From Streptomyces violaceoruber (GTDB lineage Bacteria; Actinomycetota; Actinomycetes; Streptomycetales; Streptomycetaceae), in assembly GCF_033406955.1 (NCBI RefSeq), contig NZ_CP137734.1:4526001-4590000 (forward strand): a DNA stretch of 64,000 bases, given 5' to 3'. Of this stretch, positions 54,840-62,972 are shown piece by piece. The notes under the pieces are model-generated. The model was not told the origin of the DNA, did no database searches, and saw only the letters and a list, made by a program, of their open reading frames with translations. Every line of letters begins with the position of its first letter. Within the stretch, counting starts at the first letter, position 1. A program made the translations under genes and the position numbers.

Positions 54840-55535
54840 ATGCGTGTGCTGATTGTCGAGGACGAGCCCTACCTGGCGGAGGCGATCCGCGACGGCCTGC
54901 GCCTGGAGGCCATCGCCGCCGACATCGCTGGCGACGGCGACACCGCGTTGGAGCTGCTGAGTGTCAACGCCTACGACATCGCCGTCCTCGACCGCGACAT
55001 CCCAGGCCCCTCCGGTGACGAGATCGCCGAACGCATCGTCGCCTCCGGCAGCGGCATGCCGATCCTCATGCTCACCGCGGCCGACCGCCTCGACGACAAG
55101 GCGTCCGGCTTCGGGCTCGGCGCCGACGACTACCTGACCAAGCCGTTCGAACTGCAGGAGCTCGCACTCAGGCTCCGGGCACTCGACCGCAGGCGCGCCC
55201 ACAGCAGGCCTCCGGTGCGGGAGATCGCCGGCCTGCGCCTCGACCCGTTCCGCAGGGAGGTCTACCGGGGCGGCCGCTACGTCGCGTTGACCAGGAAGCA
55301 GTTCGCCGTGCTCGAAGTCCTGGTGGCCGCCGAGGGCGGTGTCGTCAGCGCCGAGGAGCTCCTGGAACGCGCGTGGGACGAGAACGCCGATCCGTTCACC
55401 AACGCCGTCCGCATCACCGTCTCGGCCCTGCGCAAGCGACTGGGCGAACCGGGGATCATCGCCACCGTGCCGGGCGTCGGCTACCGCATCGACACGGCAC
55501 CCGTCAGCGAGCAGGCGGGCGGCGACGGTGGATAG
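54840..55535 (+). CDS. vanR: VanR, OmpR-family response regulator
   Basis: 231 residues. Receiver domain with acidic pair EDE near residue 7-9, phospho-acceptor Asp51 (VLDRDIPG), Thr in MLTAADR and Lys in LTKPFE. C-terminal winged helix (RKQFAVLEVLVAAEGGVVSAEELLERAW ... VRITVSALRKRL). Phosphorylated VanR activates the van promoters. The ORF extends upstream, but the leaderless promoter and the shared operator set the start here. Confidence 0.96.
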   Translation: MRVLIVEDEPYLAEAIRDGLRLEAIAADIAGDGDTALELLSVNAYDIAVLDRDIPGPSGDEIAERIVASGSGMPILMLTAADRLDDKASGFGLGADDYLTKPFELQELALRLRALDRRRAHSRPPVREIAGLRLDPFRREVYRGGRYVALTRKQFAVLEVLVAAEGGVVSAEELLERAWDENADPFTNAVRITVSALRKRLGEPGIIATVPGVGYRIDTAPVSEQAGGDGG

Positions 55536-56622
55536 GCGCCCCGGTCTGAGCGTCCGCCTCAAGCTCACCCTCAGTTACGCGGGATTCCTGACACTCGCGG
55601 GCGTCCTGCTGCTCGTGGCCGTGGGAGTGTTCCTCCTGGACCAGGGCTGGTTGCTCACCAACGAACGGGGGGCGGTGAGAGCGACTCCGGGCACAGTCTT
55701 CCTTCGCAGTTTCGCCCCCACGGCAGCCTGGGTCATGGCGTTCCTCCTGGTGTTCGGCCTCGTGGGCGGCTGGTTCCTCGCCGGACGCATGCTCGCCCCC
55801 CTGGACCGCATCACCGAGGCCACCCGCACGGCGGCGACCGGATCCCTCTCCCACCGCATCCAGCTGCCGGGCCGCAGGGACGAGTACCGAGAACTCGCCG
55901 ATGCCTTCGACGAGATGCTCGCCCGCCTCGAAGCCCACGTGGCCGAACAGCGGCGCTTCGCGGCCAACGCCTCGCACGAGCTGCGCACCCCGCTGGCCGT
56001 CTCGAAGGCCATCCTCGACGTGGCCCGCACCGACCCGCACCAGGACCCCGGCGAGATCATCGACCGACTCCACGCCGTGAACACCAGGGCGATCGACCTC
56101 ACCGAGGCCCTGCTCCTGCTCAGCCGCGCCGGCCAGCGCTCCTTCACCCGGGAACAGGTCGACATGTCCCTCCTCGCGGAGGAAGCCACCGAGACCCTCC
56201 TCCCCTTCGCGGAGAAGCACGGTGTCACCCTCGAGACCAGGGGCCACGTAACCCTCGCCCTCGGGTCACCGGCCCTCCTCCTCCAACTGACCACGAACCT
56301 CGTCCACAACGCGATCGTCCACAACCTCCCCGGCCGGGGCAGAGTCTGGATCCACACCGCCGCCGGCCCCCGCACCACGCGGCTCGTCGTCGAGAACACC
56401 GGCGACCTGATCAGCCCCCACCAGGCCTCGACCCTCACCGAACCCTTCCAGCGTGGCACCGAACGCATACACACCGACCACCCCGGCGTCGGCCTGGGCC
56501 TGGCCATCGTCAACACCATCACCCAGGCCCATGACGGCACCCTCACCCTCACCCCACGCCACAGCGGGGGCCTCCGCGTCACGGTGGAGCTGCCCGCGGC
56601 CGCTCCGCACACCGGCAGGTGA
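55528..56622 (+). CDS. vanS: VanS, sensor histidine kinase
   Basis: 364 residues. Two membrane helices (about 17-37 and 67-87) enclose a short outside loop of about 30 residues. HAMP domain, then ANASHELRTPLA with phospho-acceptor His150, then the HATPase parts NLVHNAIVHN, TDHPGVGLGLAIV. In S. coelicolor the corresponding kinase responds to vancomycin. The GTG overlaps the vanR stop by 8 bp. I recall the sequence as nearly the same as that of S. coelicolor VanS. Confidence 0.96.
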   Translation: MDRRPGLSVRLKLTLSYAGFLTLAGVLLLVAVGVFLLDQGWLLTNERGAVRATPGTVFLRSFAPTAAWVMAFLLVFGLVGGWFLAGRMLAPLDRITEATRTAATGSLSHRIQLPGRRDEYRELADAFDEMLARLEAHVAEQRRFAANASHELRTPLAVSKAILDVARTDPHQDPGEIIDRLHAVNTRAIDLTEALLLLSRAGQRSFTREQVDMSLLAEEATETLLPFAEKHGVTLETRGHVTLALGSPALLLQLTTNLVHNAIVHNLPGRGRVWIHTAAGPRTTRLVVENTGDLISPHQASTLTEPFQRGTERIHTDHPGVGLGLAIVNTITQAHDGTLTLTPRHSGGLRVTVELPAAAPHTGR

Positions 56623-56644
56623 GCGCCAGGGCCCGCCCATCGGC

Positions 56645-57756
56645 TCAGCGGTAGCTCTGACCGTCCTTGACGCTTGTGAACGCCCAGAGGCGGGCCGCCT
56701 CGACGCGGTGCAGATGGATGACTATGTCGTAGGAGCGGCCCAGGGCGGTCTCTGGATCCTGGTCGGACCAGTACAGGCCGTAGGAACGGGTGGGGCGGGC
56801 GGTGTCGAGCCAGGCCCGGGCCGCGGGCGGGGCGGTGCGCAGGTCCAGGGCGAAGTCGCGATGGCGAACCTGGTCCAGGGTGTGCTCGTTGTGCCCGGCC
56901 GGGGCGGGGTCCACGGCATACTTCTGCGGCTGCCCAGCGGTGAAGTCGGGCAGGGCGTTGAGGCTGCCCTCGCTGAAGGTCAGGCCGACGCTCACGTACT
57001 TCCTGCCGAGCTTCTTGCGCAGGAACGCGCCAACCGGTTCGGGAAACTCCTGCGGGTTGTCGCTGGTGTAGGCGACGTGGCCATTGTTGGAGGCGAGCAG
57101 GATCCTGCCGTTCGTGTGGGCCAGCCACCAGGCGGTGTTGTCGGCCATGGCCTGGTCCCGGTAGCGCATCCGCTCCGGGAACTCCTCGTCGGGAAAGGCA
57201 TACCCGGTGAAGCTCTGGGCGACGGCGGTGGCGTTCTGGACGGCCCAGTTGTAGGCCCGGCCTGCGGAGCCCCGCGGCCGCCCCGACGCGCACAGGAGGG
57301 TGAGGGCGCGCTCCGCACGGGCGGCCTCGGCCCGGCGGGACGCGAGGTCCTTGGCCAGCTGCTGCCCCATCCAGGCACCGGCCGACGCGCTCCGGGCAGG
57401 CCGTAGCCCGGCGTACAGGGTGGCGATCCGCTCGGCGACACCGGGCCGGTGCGCGGTGACGTACGAGGTGACCTGGTCGAAGGCTTCGGGCCCGGGATAG
57501 CCGAGGTCGTTGCCGACGAAACGGAGCGTCGGCCGGCCGGGGTGGCTGACGTTGTAGTGCCGCATCCACCGGATGAGATCCAGGTACTCGTCGGTGTTCC
57601 AGAAGACGTACTGGCCCTGGAACTCCTCACGCATGATCTGCTCCGGGTCACCGAGACCGCGGGTCAGGTAGGTGTCCAGACGCAACCCGGTGCTCCAACT
57701 CGCCTCCAGGACGAACGTGGTGAAGCCCCGCGTGATGGCCAGCTGCTCTCTGGAGC
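56645..57756 (-). pseudogene. erythromycin-esterase-family gene, 5'-truncated
   Basis: On the minus strand, from REQLAITRGFTTFVLEASW onwards, the product matches the erythromycin esterase family (EreA/B, Ere-like): RWMRHYNVSHPGR, FVGNDLGYPGPEAFDQV, WWLAHTNGRILLASNNGHVAY. The N-terminal part with the catalytic GEATHG-type histidine/glutamate is absent. Its place is taken by unrelated sequence that continues, on the opposite strand, as a TetR gene. The remaining frame to the left is intact and could still be translated from a fortuitous start near 57850, but without the active-site residues. Confidence 0.75.
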
Positions 57757-58312
57757 CGGGCGCTGCCTGGAGGAAAAGGGCTGGGCGCGGATCACCGTGC
57801 GCGACATCGCCGCCGCCTCGGGCATGAGCATGGCCGCGATCGGTAACCACTTCGGCTCCCGCGAGGCGCTGCTGACCTCAGCCCTCATCGAGGCGATCGA
57901 CGAATGGGGTACCCGGCTCGGCCGCACCCTGTCCGCGTACGGCTCCGAAGGCGCGAGCGCAGCCGAGCATTACGAGGCCCTGTGGGCAGCGGTCATCGGG
58001 TCGTTCACCGAGGACCGCACGCTCTGGCTCGCCACCCTCGAAGCCCTCGTGCAGGCCGAACACTCCGACGACCTGCGCCGCTACCTCGCCACCGGCCAGG
58101 CCCAGGGCCGCCGAGGTCTCGCCGCCCTCCTGCGCGGCACCTCCGAGGACGACATCGACGACGCGACCGCCCGCAGCCTGGGTTCGACCCAACTGGCCCT
58201 CTTCACCGGCCTGATGACCCAATGGCTCACCGACCCCGTTCAGACCCCCCGAGCCCCCGAGGTCGTCTCCGGCCTACGAGCCCTCGCACACCTCGTCCGC
58301 TCGGAGGTCTAA
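57757..58312 (+). pseudogene. TetR-family regulator gene, 5'-truncated
   Basis: From CLEEKGWARITVRDIAAASGM the frame gives a TetR helix-turn-helix (MSMAAIGNHFGSREALLTSAL) and a TetR-type effector domain to the TAA at 58310. The first 15-20 residues of the usual N-terminus and its start codon are missing; the frame instead runs back antisense into the esterase. No in-frame ATG or GTG with a ribosome site exists before the helix-turn-helix, so it is probably silent. Confidence 0.72.
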
Positions 58313-58459
58313 CGGCCGGACGATGTCATTCCGCGCCGCGCTCGCCGGGCGCCTGGAGGGGCTGGTACTGGACTGCTGCAAGGGGCGACCGGCTCAGGCC
58401 TCTCCGGCGCTGTGCCGAGAACGGCGTCTGCCGCGCGGCCCGGCATGCGCGCATCGCTC

Positions 58460-58465
58460 TATAGT
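58460..58465 (+). promoter_or_regulatory. -10 box for the lipoprotein gene
   Basis: TATAGT in GCTCTATAGTCACC, 35 bp before the ATG at 58500. Confidence 0.5.
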
Positions 58466-58499
58466 CACCGTGGACCGCAATCGTCGGGGGGCGGAGTAC

Positions 58500-59306
58500 A
58501 TGCGACGTACAGGATCGCTGGTCACGGTGGTTCTGCTGAGTGCTGTGGGCGCGCTGCTGCTCGGCGCGTGCGGGACGCTTCACGCCGGTTCCGACGGCGC
58601 TGCGACGACGCCGACGGAGTCCGAGCGGTGGCAGACATTCGCGCCGATCAGGGTGACCGCCGCCCGGCTCGCCGACGACCGCCGCTCGCTCAGCGTCGAC
58701 GCCGAGGTTCCCGGCCGCGGGAAGACGTGTGTGCGCGACGTGAAGGCGGTCGTCACCGACACCTCGGATCGCACCGTGTGGGTGCAGGTGACGTACTCCG
58801 CCCTGACGGGCGGCTCCCCGCGCTCCGACTGCCGTGCGACCGCGACGGCGACGGCGAAGGTGCGACTGCCGTCCCCGCTCGGCCACCGGGTACTGTCCGT
58901 GGACAACTTCACGGCGTTCACGGCGGACGGCGCCGACCCGCCCCACCTGCGCCTGTGCGGCGAACTCGGCTGCCACCCCGCGCCCACCGGCTGTACCTCC
59001 GCCTCCTACGACCAGGCGGTGATGGCTCTCGACGTGCCGAACCACACCTCCCGCGGCGATGAGCACTGCGACGGGAAGTGGCTGGTGTTCGACGTCTCCT
59101 CGCGCATGGGCCCGGCCTGCCCGGAGGGCGCCGGTCCCGGCTGCGGAGCGAGTCTCGCTGACCGCTGGTTCTTCCGGGCCGAGAAGTCGGGCTGGCAACC
59201 GATCGCCCGCAGCACGAAGGCCGGATGCACCGATGTGCACGGCATCGAGCCCGCTTTCCCCTCCGCCCTGTGCGCCGACCTCCCTCCGCTCAAGCGGTCG
59301 AACTAG
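58500..59306 (+). CDS. lipoprotein of unknown function
   Basis: 268 residues. The signal peptide RRTGSLVTVVLLSAVGALLLGAC ends in a lipobox, with the acylated cysteine at about residue 24, so it is anchored on the outer face of the membrane. The mature part has six to eight further cysteines, probably disulfide-paired (for example TCVRDV, LRLCGELGC, GCTSAS, EHCDGKW). GGGGGCGGAG precedes the ATG. The stop is immediately followed by a transposase fragment, so the C-terminus may have been shortened. Confidence 0.78.
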   Translation: MRRTGSLVTVVLLSAVGALLLGACGTLHAGSDGAATTPTESERWQTFAPIRVTAARLADDRRSLSVDAEVPGRGKTCVRDVKAVVTDTSDRTVWVQVTYSALTGGSPRSDCRATATATAKVRLPSPLGHRVLSVDNFTAFTADGADPPHLRLCGELGCHPAPTGCTSASYDQAVMALDVPNHTSRGDEHCDGKWLVFDVSSRMGPACPEGAGPGCGASLADRWFFRAEKSGWQPIARSTKAGCTDVHGIEPAFPSALCADLPPLKRSN

Positions 59307-59391
59307 AGAAGTTCACCCCCTTCTTACGGTTCGACACCCGGATCCACAGGACCGTCTGCGCGACGAACGCGATCGAGTCGGTGAACGCCCG
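59303..59391 (+). pseudogene. IS256/Mutator-type transposase fragment
   Basis: EKFTPFLRFDTRIHRTVCAT then NAIESVNAR is the C-terminal motif of IS256-family transposases (the NAIES signature). Only about 30 codons remain. They run from the lipoprotein stop to the stop codon of the nucleotidyltransferase remnant on the other strand. Confidence 0.75.
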
Positions 59392-60090
59392 TCAGGAAAC
59401 TCCAGCGCGCTTGTAGCCGACCCACAACCGGTCGCCGACCTGCCCGAGCACCTCGTCGACGACGGTCACGAGAGGCTCCGCCCTTCCGTCCAGCACCTCC
59501 CGCAGGCCGTGGTGGAGGCGTGTGCTGAGCCCCGGCAGGGTTGTTTCGAGGCGGTGCGCCAGCCACTTCCCACCGCCGCCCCCAGGATCCGGAAACCGCC
59601 GGCGCCGGTTCGCCGGTCCGACGTACCAGTTAGGTCGCGATGAACAGCCGCTCGCGTGGGTCGTCGCGTCCCGCGGGGTCGTCGAGGGTGTCGGTGATCG
59701 CGTCGCGGCGGGGGTCGATCTCTTCCGCCGACGCCGGGGGTGGCCCTGCGTCGGTCAGTGTCCGGGCCTGTGCGGCGAGGCGCGCTCCGAGCCCGTCGGT
59801 GTCGAAGAGCAGCAGCCCGTCGGCACACATCCACAGCAGCGGCGACCTGCGCGTGGGCAGTTCCCGTTCGATGTAGGCGTGCCACGTCGCTTCGGTGTGC
59901 ACGGACATCTCCACCGGTCGGCCGGCGTACTGGAGGCTCTCGCGGTAGGGCGCTGGGGTTCCGGGGAGCAGCACACCACCACGTCGAGGTCCGACGTCGC
60001 CGTGCGGCGGCCTGTCGCGACACCGCCGCCCAGGAACGCGGTGCGCGCTTCGGGGCGCTGTTCCTCTACGACGGCGCGTGCGGCATCCAT
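59392..60090 (-). pseudogene. nucleotidyltransferase-family gene with frameshifts and a nonsense codon
   Basis: Minus strand: the first frame gives MDAARAVVEEQRPEARTAFL and GGGVATGRRTATSDLDVVV (the nucleotidyltransferase GG..SDxD motif). At about 59973-59976 two extra bases (VLLPGTPAPY in the next frame) shift it. The second frame ends RERLFIAT at a TAA (59630-59632). A third frame then gives GGKWLAHRLETTLPGLSTRLH and EPLVTVVDEVLGQVGDRLWV. The whole shape is a single ancestral protein of about 230 residues, now dead. Confidence 0.8.
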
Positions 60091-60272
60091 CGCATCCCTG
60101 GGCCAACTATCAGCACCGGTTCCGCCGTGCGCACGCGCTTTCACCGTCCGACCTGCCGCGGTGAAGGTGAGTGGGAGACACCCCAGCCACGTGCAGAGTG
60201 TCCCCTGCCCCCGGAACCACTCAGGGGCCCGACCCGCTAAGCGGATCAGGCCCCTGACCTGGTACTTCTCTG

Positions 60273-60346
<74 letters not shown>

Positions 60347-60413
60347 ATTGTCGCTGCTCGTCGCGGCGACGTCGTTTACTTTAGCCCACCGGTGGCCGGA
60401 GACGAAATCCGGT

Positions 60414-61208
60414 TTATCGGGGGCGGCGGACCGGGTCCGGGCGGATGTGGTCCAGGGCCACGAGGAGTACGGCCAGGGCGTAGAGGGCGAGGCCGACGAG
60501 GAGGGCGTTGCCGAGGACGATCTTGTAGCCGTGCTGGGCGACGTCGAGGAAGGGGTAGAGGTAGCGGTCCTGGGCGTCGGGGAGGAGCAGCTCGCCGCGG
60601 GCCAGGGTGAAGGCCAGGTAGGCGAGGGGGTACAGGAGCCATGCGGGCGCCTGGCGCAGGTGCAGGCGGCCGGCGGGGGTGAGGAGGAGCCAGTCCAGGG
60701 CCGCGGCCACCGGTACCGCCGTGTGGAGGATGTGGGTCGCGGCGGTCTGCCATGCGGTGCCGGTGCCGGTGCCGGTGCCGGTGCCGGTGCCGATGCCCGT
60801 GCCGGTGCCGTCGGGCGTGGCGAACGGGCTCGATGCGTGGGCCAGGAGCACGTGGTGGACCAGGGCGGCGGCGATGACGTAGAAGAGGGCCGCGCCCGTG
60901 AGGGCGCCCGGCAGTGGGTGGTGGGCGGACCAGGCGCACCGGGCAGAGGCGAGCATGACCAGTGCAAGCAGGATGCCGCTCTGGATCGTGAAGTGGCTCA
61001 GGGCCGTCGTGGGCGGGATGTCGGCGGCGAGCAGTTCGATCGCCACGCCGGTCAGGGCCAGCAGGGCGATCAGGCCGCGGAAGGCGGCGACCGGGCGACG
61101 GCGGGCCGGGATCAGTACGGCCCGTGCCGGTACGACGGTGGGCGGCAGGACGACGTGGCCCGGGATCGGGGGGAGGTCCGGGATGTCCCTGGGTATCGGG
61201 GCTGTCAT
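60414..61208 (-). CDS. Pr6Pr-family membrane protein
   Basis: 264 residues and six helices (for example GLIALLALTGVAIELL, SGILLALVMLASA, FYVIAAALVHHVLLA). The motif LSHFTIQSGILL and the second-half LDWLLL and PLAYLAFTLARG match the Pr6Pr (FAR-17a/AIG1-like) family. Role unknown. A stretch of alternating Gly-Thr, coded by a GTGCCG repeat, lies in the loop between helices 3 and 4. Confidence 0.8.
   Translation of the reverse strand: MTAPIPRDIPDLPPIPGHVVLPPTVVPARAVLIPARRRPVAAFRGLIALLALTGVAIELLAADIPPTTALSHFTIQSGILLALVMLASARCAWSAHHPLPGALTGAALFYVIAAALVHHVLLAHASSPFATPDGTGTGIGTGTGTGTGTGTAWQTAATHILHTAVPVAAALDWLLLTPAGRLHLRQAPAWLLYPLAYLAFTLARGELLLPDAQDRYLYPFLDVAQHGYKIVLGNALLVGLALYALAVLLVALDHIRPDPVRRPR
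60756..60810 (-). repeat. GGTGCC hexanucleotide repeat in the Pr6Pr gene
   Basis: About nine units of GGTGCC, with GATGCC and CGTGCC variants, code for a glycine-threonine repeat. Units are in frame. Confidence 0.85.
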
Positions 61209-61330
61209 GGCCTCAACGTAGACAGACCAGACATAGTGGGCTATGTGGGTGGGCCGTGTGGGTTACCCGGTTGCCCGGTTGCCCCGGCGACCGTCTGGAT
61301 TCGGCCGCAGCCTCCCCCCCCGGGGGTCGG

Positions 61331-62260
61331 TCAGCTCTCCCGGCCCACCAGCGTCAGCAGCGTCGCCTCCGGTGGGCAGGCGAAGCGGAACGGGGTGTAG
61401 CGGTTCGCGCCGCAGCCGGCCGAGACGTGGAGATGGGCCGTGTGACCGTCGGACGTGTGCGTGGACAGGCCCTTCACGCGGTCGGTGTCCAGGTCGCAGT
61501 TGGTGACCAGGGCACCGTAGAAGGGGATGCACAGCTGGCCGCCGTGGGTGTGGCCGGCCAGGATCAGGGGGTAGCCGTCCGCCGTGTAGGCGTCCAGGAC
61601 GCGCAGGTACGGCGCGTGGACCACGCCCATCGAGAAGTCGGCCGTGGGGGACGGGCCGCCGGACACCTCGGTGTACCGGTCCCGCTTGATGTGCGGGTCG
61701 TCCAGTCCCGTCAGCTCGACCGACACGCCCTCGATCTTGAGCGTGCCGCGGGTGTTCGTCAGGTTCTGCCAGCCCGCGGCGTCGAAACCGTCACGCAGGT
61801 CCTCCCACGGGTTGTGGATGGCACCGACGACGGGCGGGTTGCCGTTGAGGCCGTGGCGGCCCTGGACCTTCTCGAGCAGGTACCGGGCGGGGTTGCGGGG
61901 CCGCGGCCCGTAGTAGTCGTTGGAGCCGAAGACGTAGGCGCCCGGGAATTCCATCAGGGGGCCGAGGGCGTCCAGGACCTCGGGGACCCCCTCCGGGTCG
62001 GACAGGTTGTCGCCGGTGTTGATCACGAAGTCGGGACGCAGCCCGGCCAGCGACCGCAGCCAGCGCTGCTTCTTGCGCTGACCGCCGACCATGTGGATGT
62101 CGGAGACCTGGAGCATCCGCAGGGGACGCATCCCGGACGGGAGGACGGGGACCGTCACCCGTCGGAGGCGGAAGGAGCGGGGCTCGATCCCCGCCGCGTA
62201 GACCAGACCGGCGGCGCCAACCGCCGTGACTCCCAGGGGTACTCCGTATCGCGCGCGCAT
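61331..62260 (-). CDS. membrane-anchored metallophosphoesterase
   Basis: 309 residues. An N-terminal membrane helix (VPLGVTAVGAAGLVYAAG) is followed by the calcineurin-like motifs SDIHMVG, TGDNLSD, GSNDYYG, HAPY and GHTHGGQL, which bind two metal ions. Related YkuE-type proteins are phosphodiesterases of the envelope. The usual GNHD is GSND here. ATG at 62260. Confidence 0.9.
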   Translation of the reverse strand: MRARYGVPLGVTAVGAAGLVYAAGIEPRSFRLRRVTVPVLPSGMRPLRMLQVSDIHMVGGQRKKQRWLRSLAGLRPDFVINTGDNLSDPEGVPEVLDALGPLMEFPGAYVFGSNDYYGPRPRNPARYLLEKVQGRHGLNGNPPVVGAIHNPWEDLRDGFDAAGWQNLTNTRGTLKIEGVSVELTGLDDPHIKRDRYTEVSGGPSPTADFSMGVVHAPYLRVLDAYTADGYPLILAGHTHGGQLCIPFYGALVTNCDLDTDRVKGLSTHTSDGHTAHLHVSAGCGANRYTPFRFACPPEATLLTLVGRES

Positions 62261-62367
62261 ACGTCCATCGTGTCAGAAGCGGAGGGGGAAGCGGCGCCGG
62301 GAGGCCGGCCGCGGTCGCCGTCACCGTGGGCGCGGAAATCGGCGGGCGCCGTTCCTCGCGTACCTGC

Positions 62368-62373
62368 GACAAT
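62368..62373 (+). promoter_or_regulatory. -10 box for leaderless yqeY transcript
   Basis: GACAAT is followed by seven bases and the ATG at 62381, without a ribosome site. Confidence 0.4.
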
Positions 62374-62380
62374 CAGGTCC

Positions 62381-62845
62381 ATGACCACGCTCAAGGCGAA
62401 GCTGCACGACGACCTCAACTCCTCGATCAAGGAGCGCGACGAGCTCCGCTCCTCCACGCTCCGGCTGACGCTGGCCGCGATCACCAAGGAGGAGGTCGCG
62501 GGGAAGGAGAAGCGCGAGCTCTCCGACGACGAGGTGCAGAAGGTGATCATCCGCGAGGCGAAGAAGCGCCGCGAGGCCGCCGAGGCCTTCGCACAGGGCG
62601 GCCGCGCCGAGCAGGCCGAGCGGGAGAAGGCGGAGGGCGAGGTGCTCGCCGCCTACCTGCCGAAGCAGCTTTCCGACGACGAGCTGAACGCGATCGTCGC
62701 GCAGGCCGTGCAGGAGGCGAAGGCGGCCGGCGCCGAGGGACCGCGGGCCATGGGCGCCGTGATGAAGATCGTGAACCCGAAGGTGGCCGGGCAGGCCGAG
62801 GGCGGCCGGGTCGCCGCCGCGGTCAAGAAGCTCCTGGCCGGCTGA
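62381..62845 (+). CDS. YqeY/GatB-like protein
   Basis: 154 residues. LHDDLNSSIKERDELRSSTLRL and IIREAKKRREAAEAFAQGGR match the GatB/YqeY tRNA-amidotransferase-related family, which shares the C-terminal domain of GatB. Function unknown, perhaps in tRNA binding. It is divergent from the phosphoesterase and convergent with the PBP gene. Confidence 0.9.
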   Translation: MTTLKAKLHDDLNSSIKERDELRSSTLRLTLAAITKEEVAGKEKRELSDDEVQKVIIREAKKRREAAEAFAQGGRAEQAEREKAEGEVLAAYLPKQLSDDELNAIVAQAVQEAKAAGAEGPRAMGAVMKIVNPKVAGQAEGGRVAAAVKKLLAG

Positions 62846-62917
62846 GCCGTCGCGGCGTCGTCCTTACGACGCTTACGACGCGGCCAAAGCCGGTCACGCC
62901 GTGACGCCGGCAACACG

Positions 62918-62957
62918 GGTGAGGGCCCTCTCCGCAGTCGCGGGGAGGGCCCTCACC
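62918..62957. terminator. bidirectional terminator between yqeY and the PBP gene
   Basis: GGTGAGGGCCCTC (62918-62930) and GAGGGCCCTCACC (62945-62957) are perfect reverse complements with 14 bases between. Confidence 0.8.
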
Positions 62958-62972
62958 GGTGAAGGGAACGGG

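Noticed and set aside
54753..55568. N-terminal extension of the vanJ frame by over 270 codons
   Set aside because: It is antisense to vanR and its sequence shows no domain. The fixed 24-bp spacing to the van element supports 54752.
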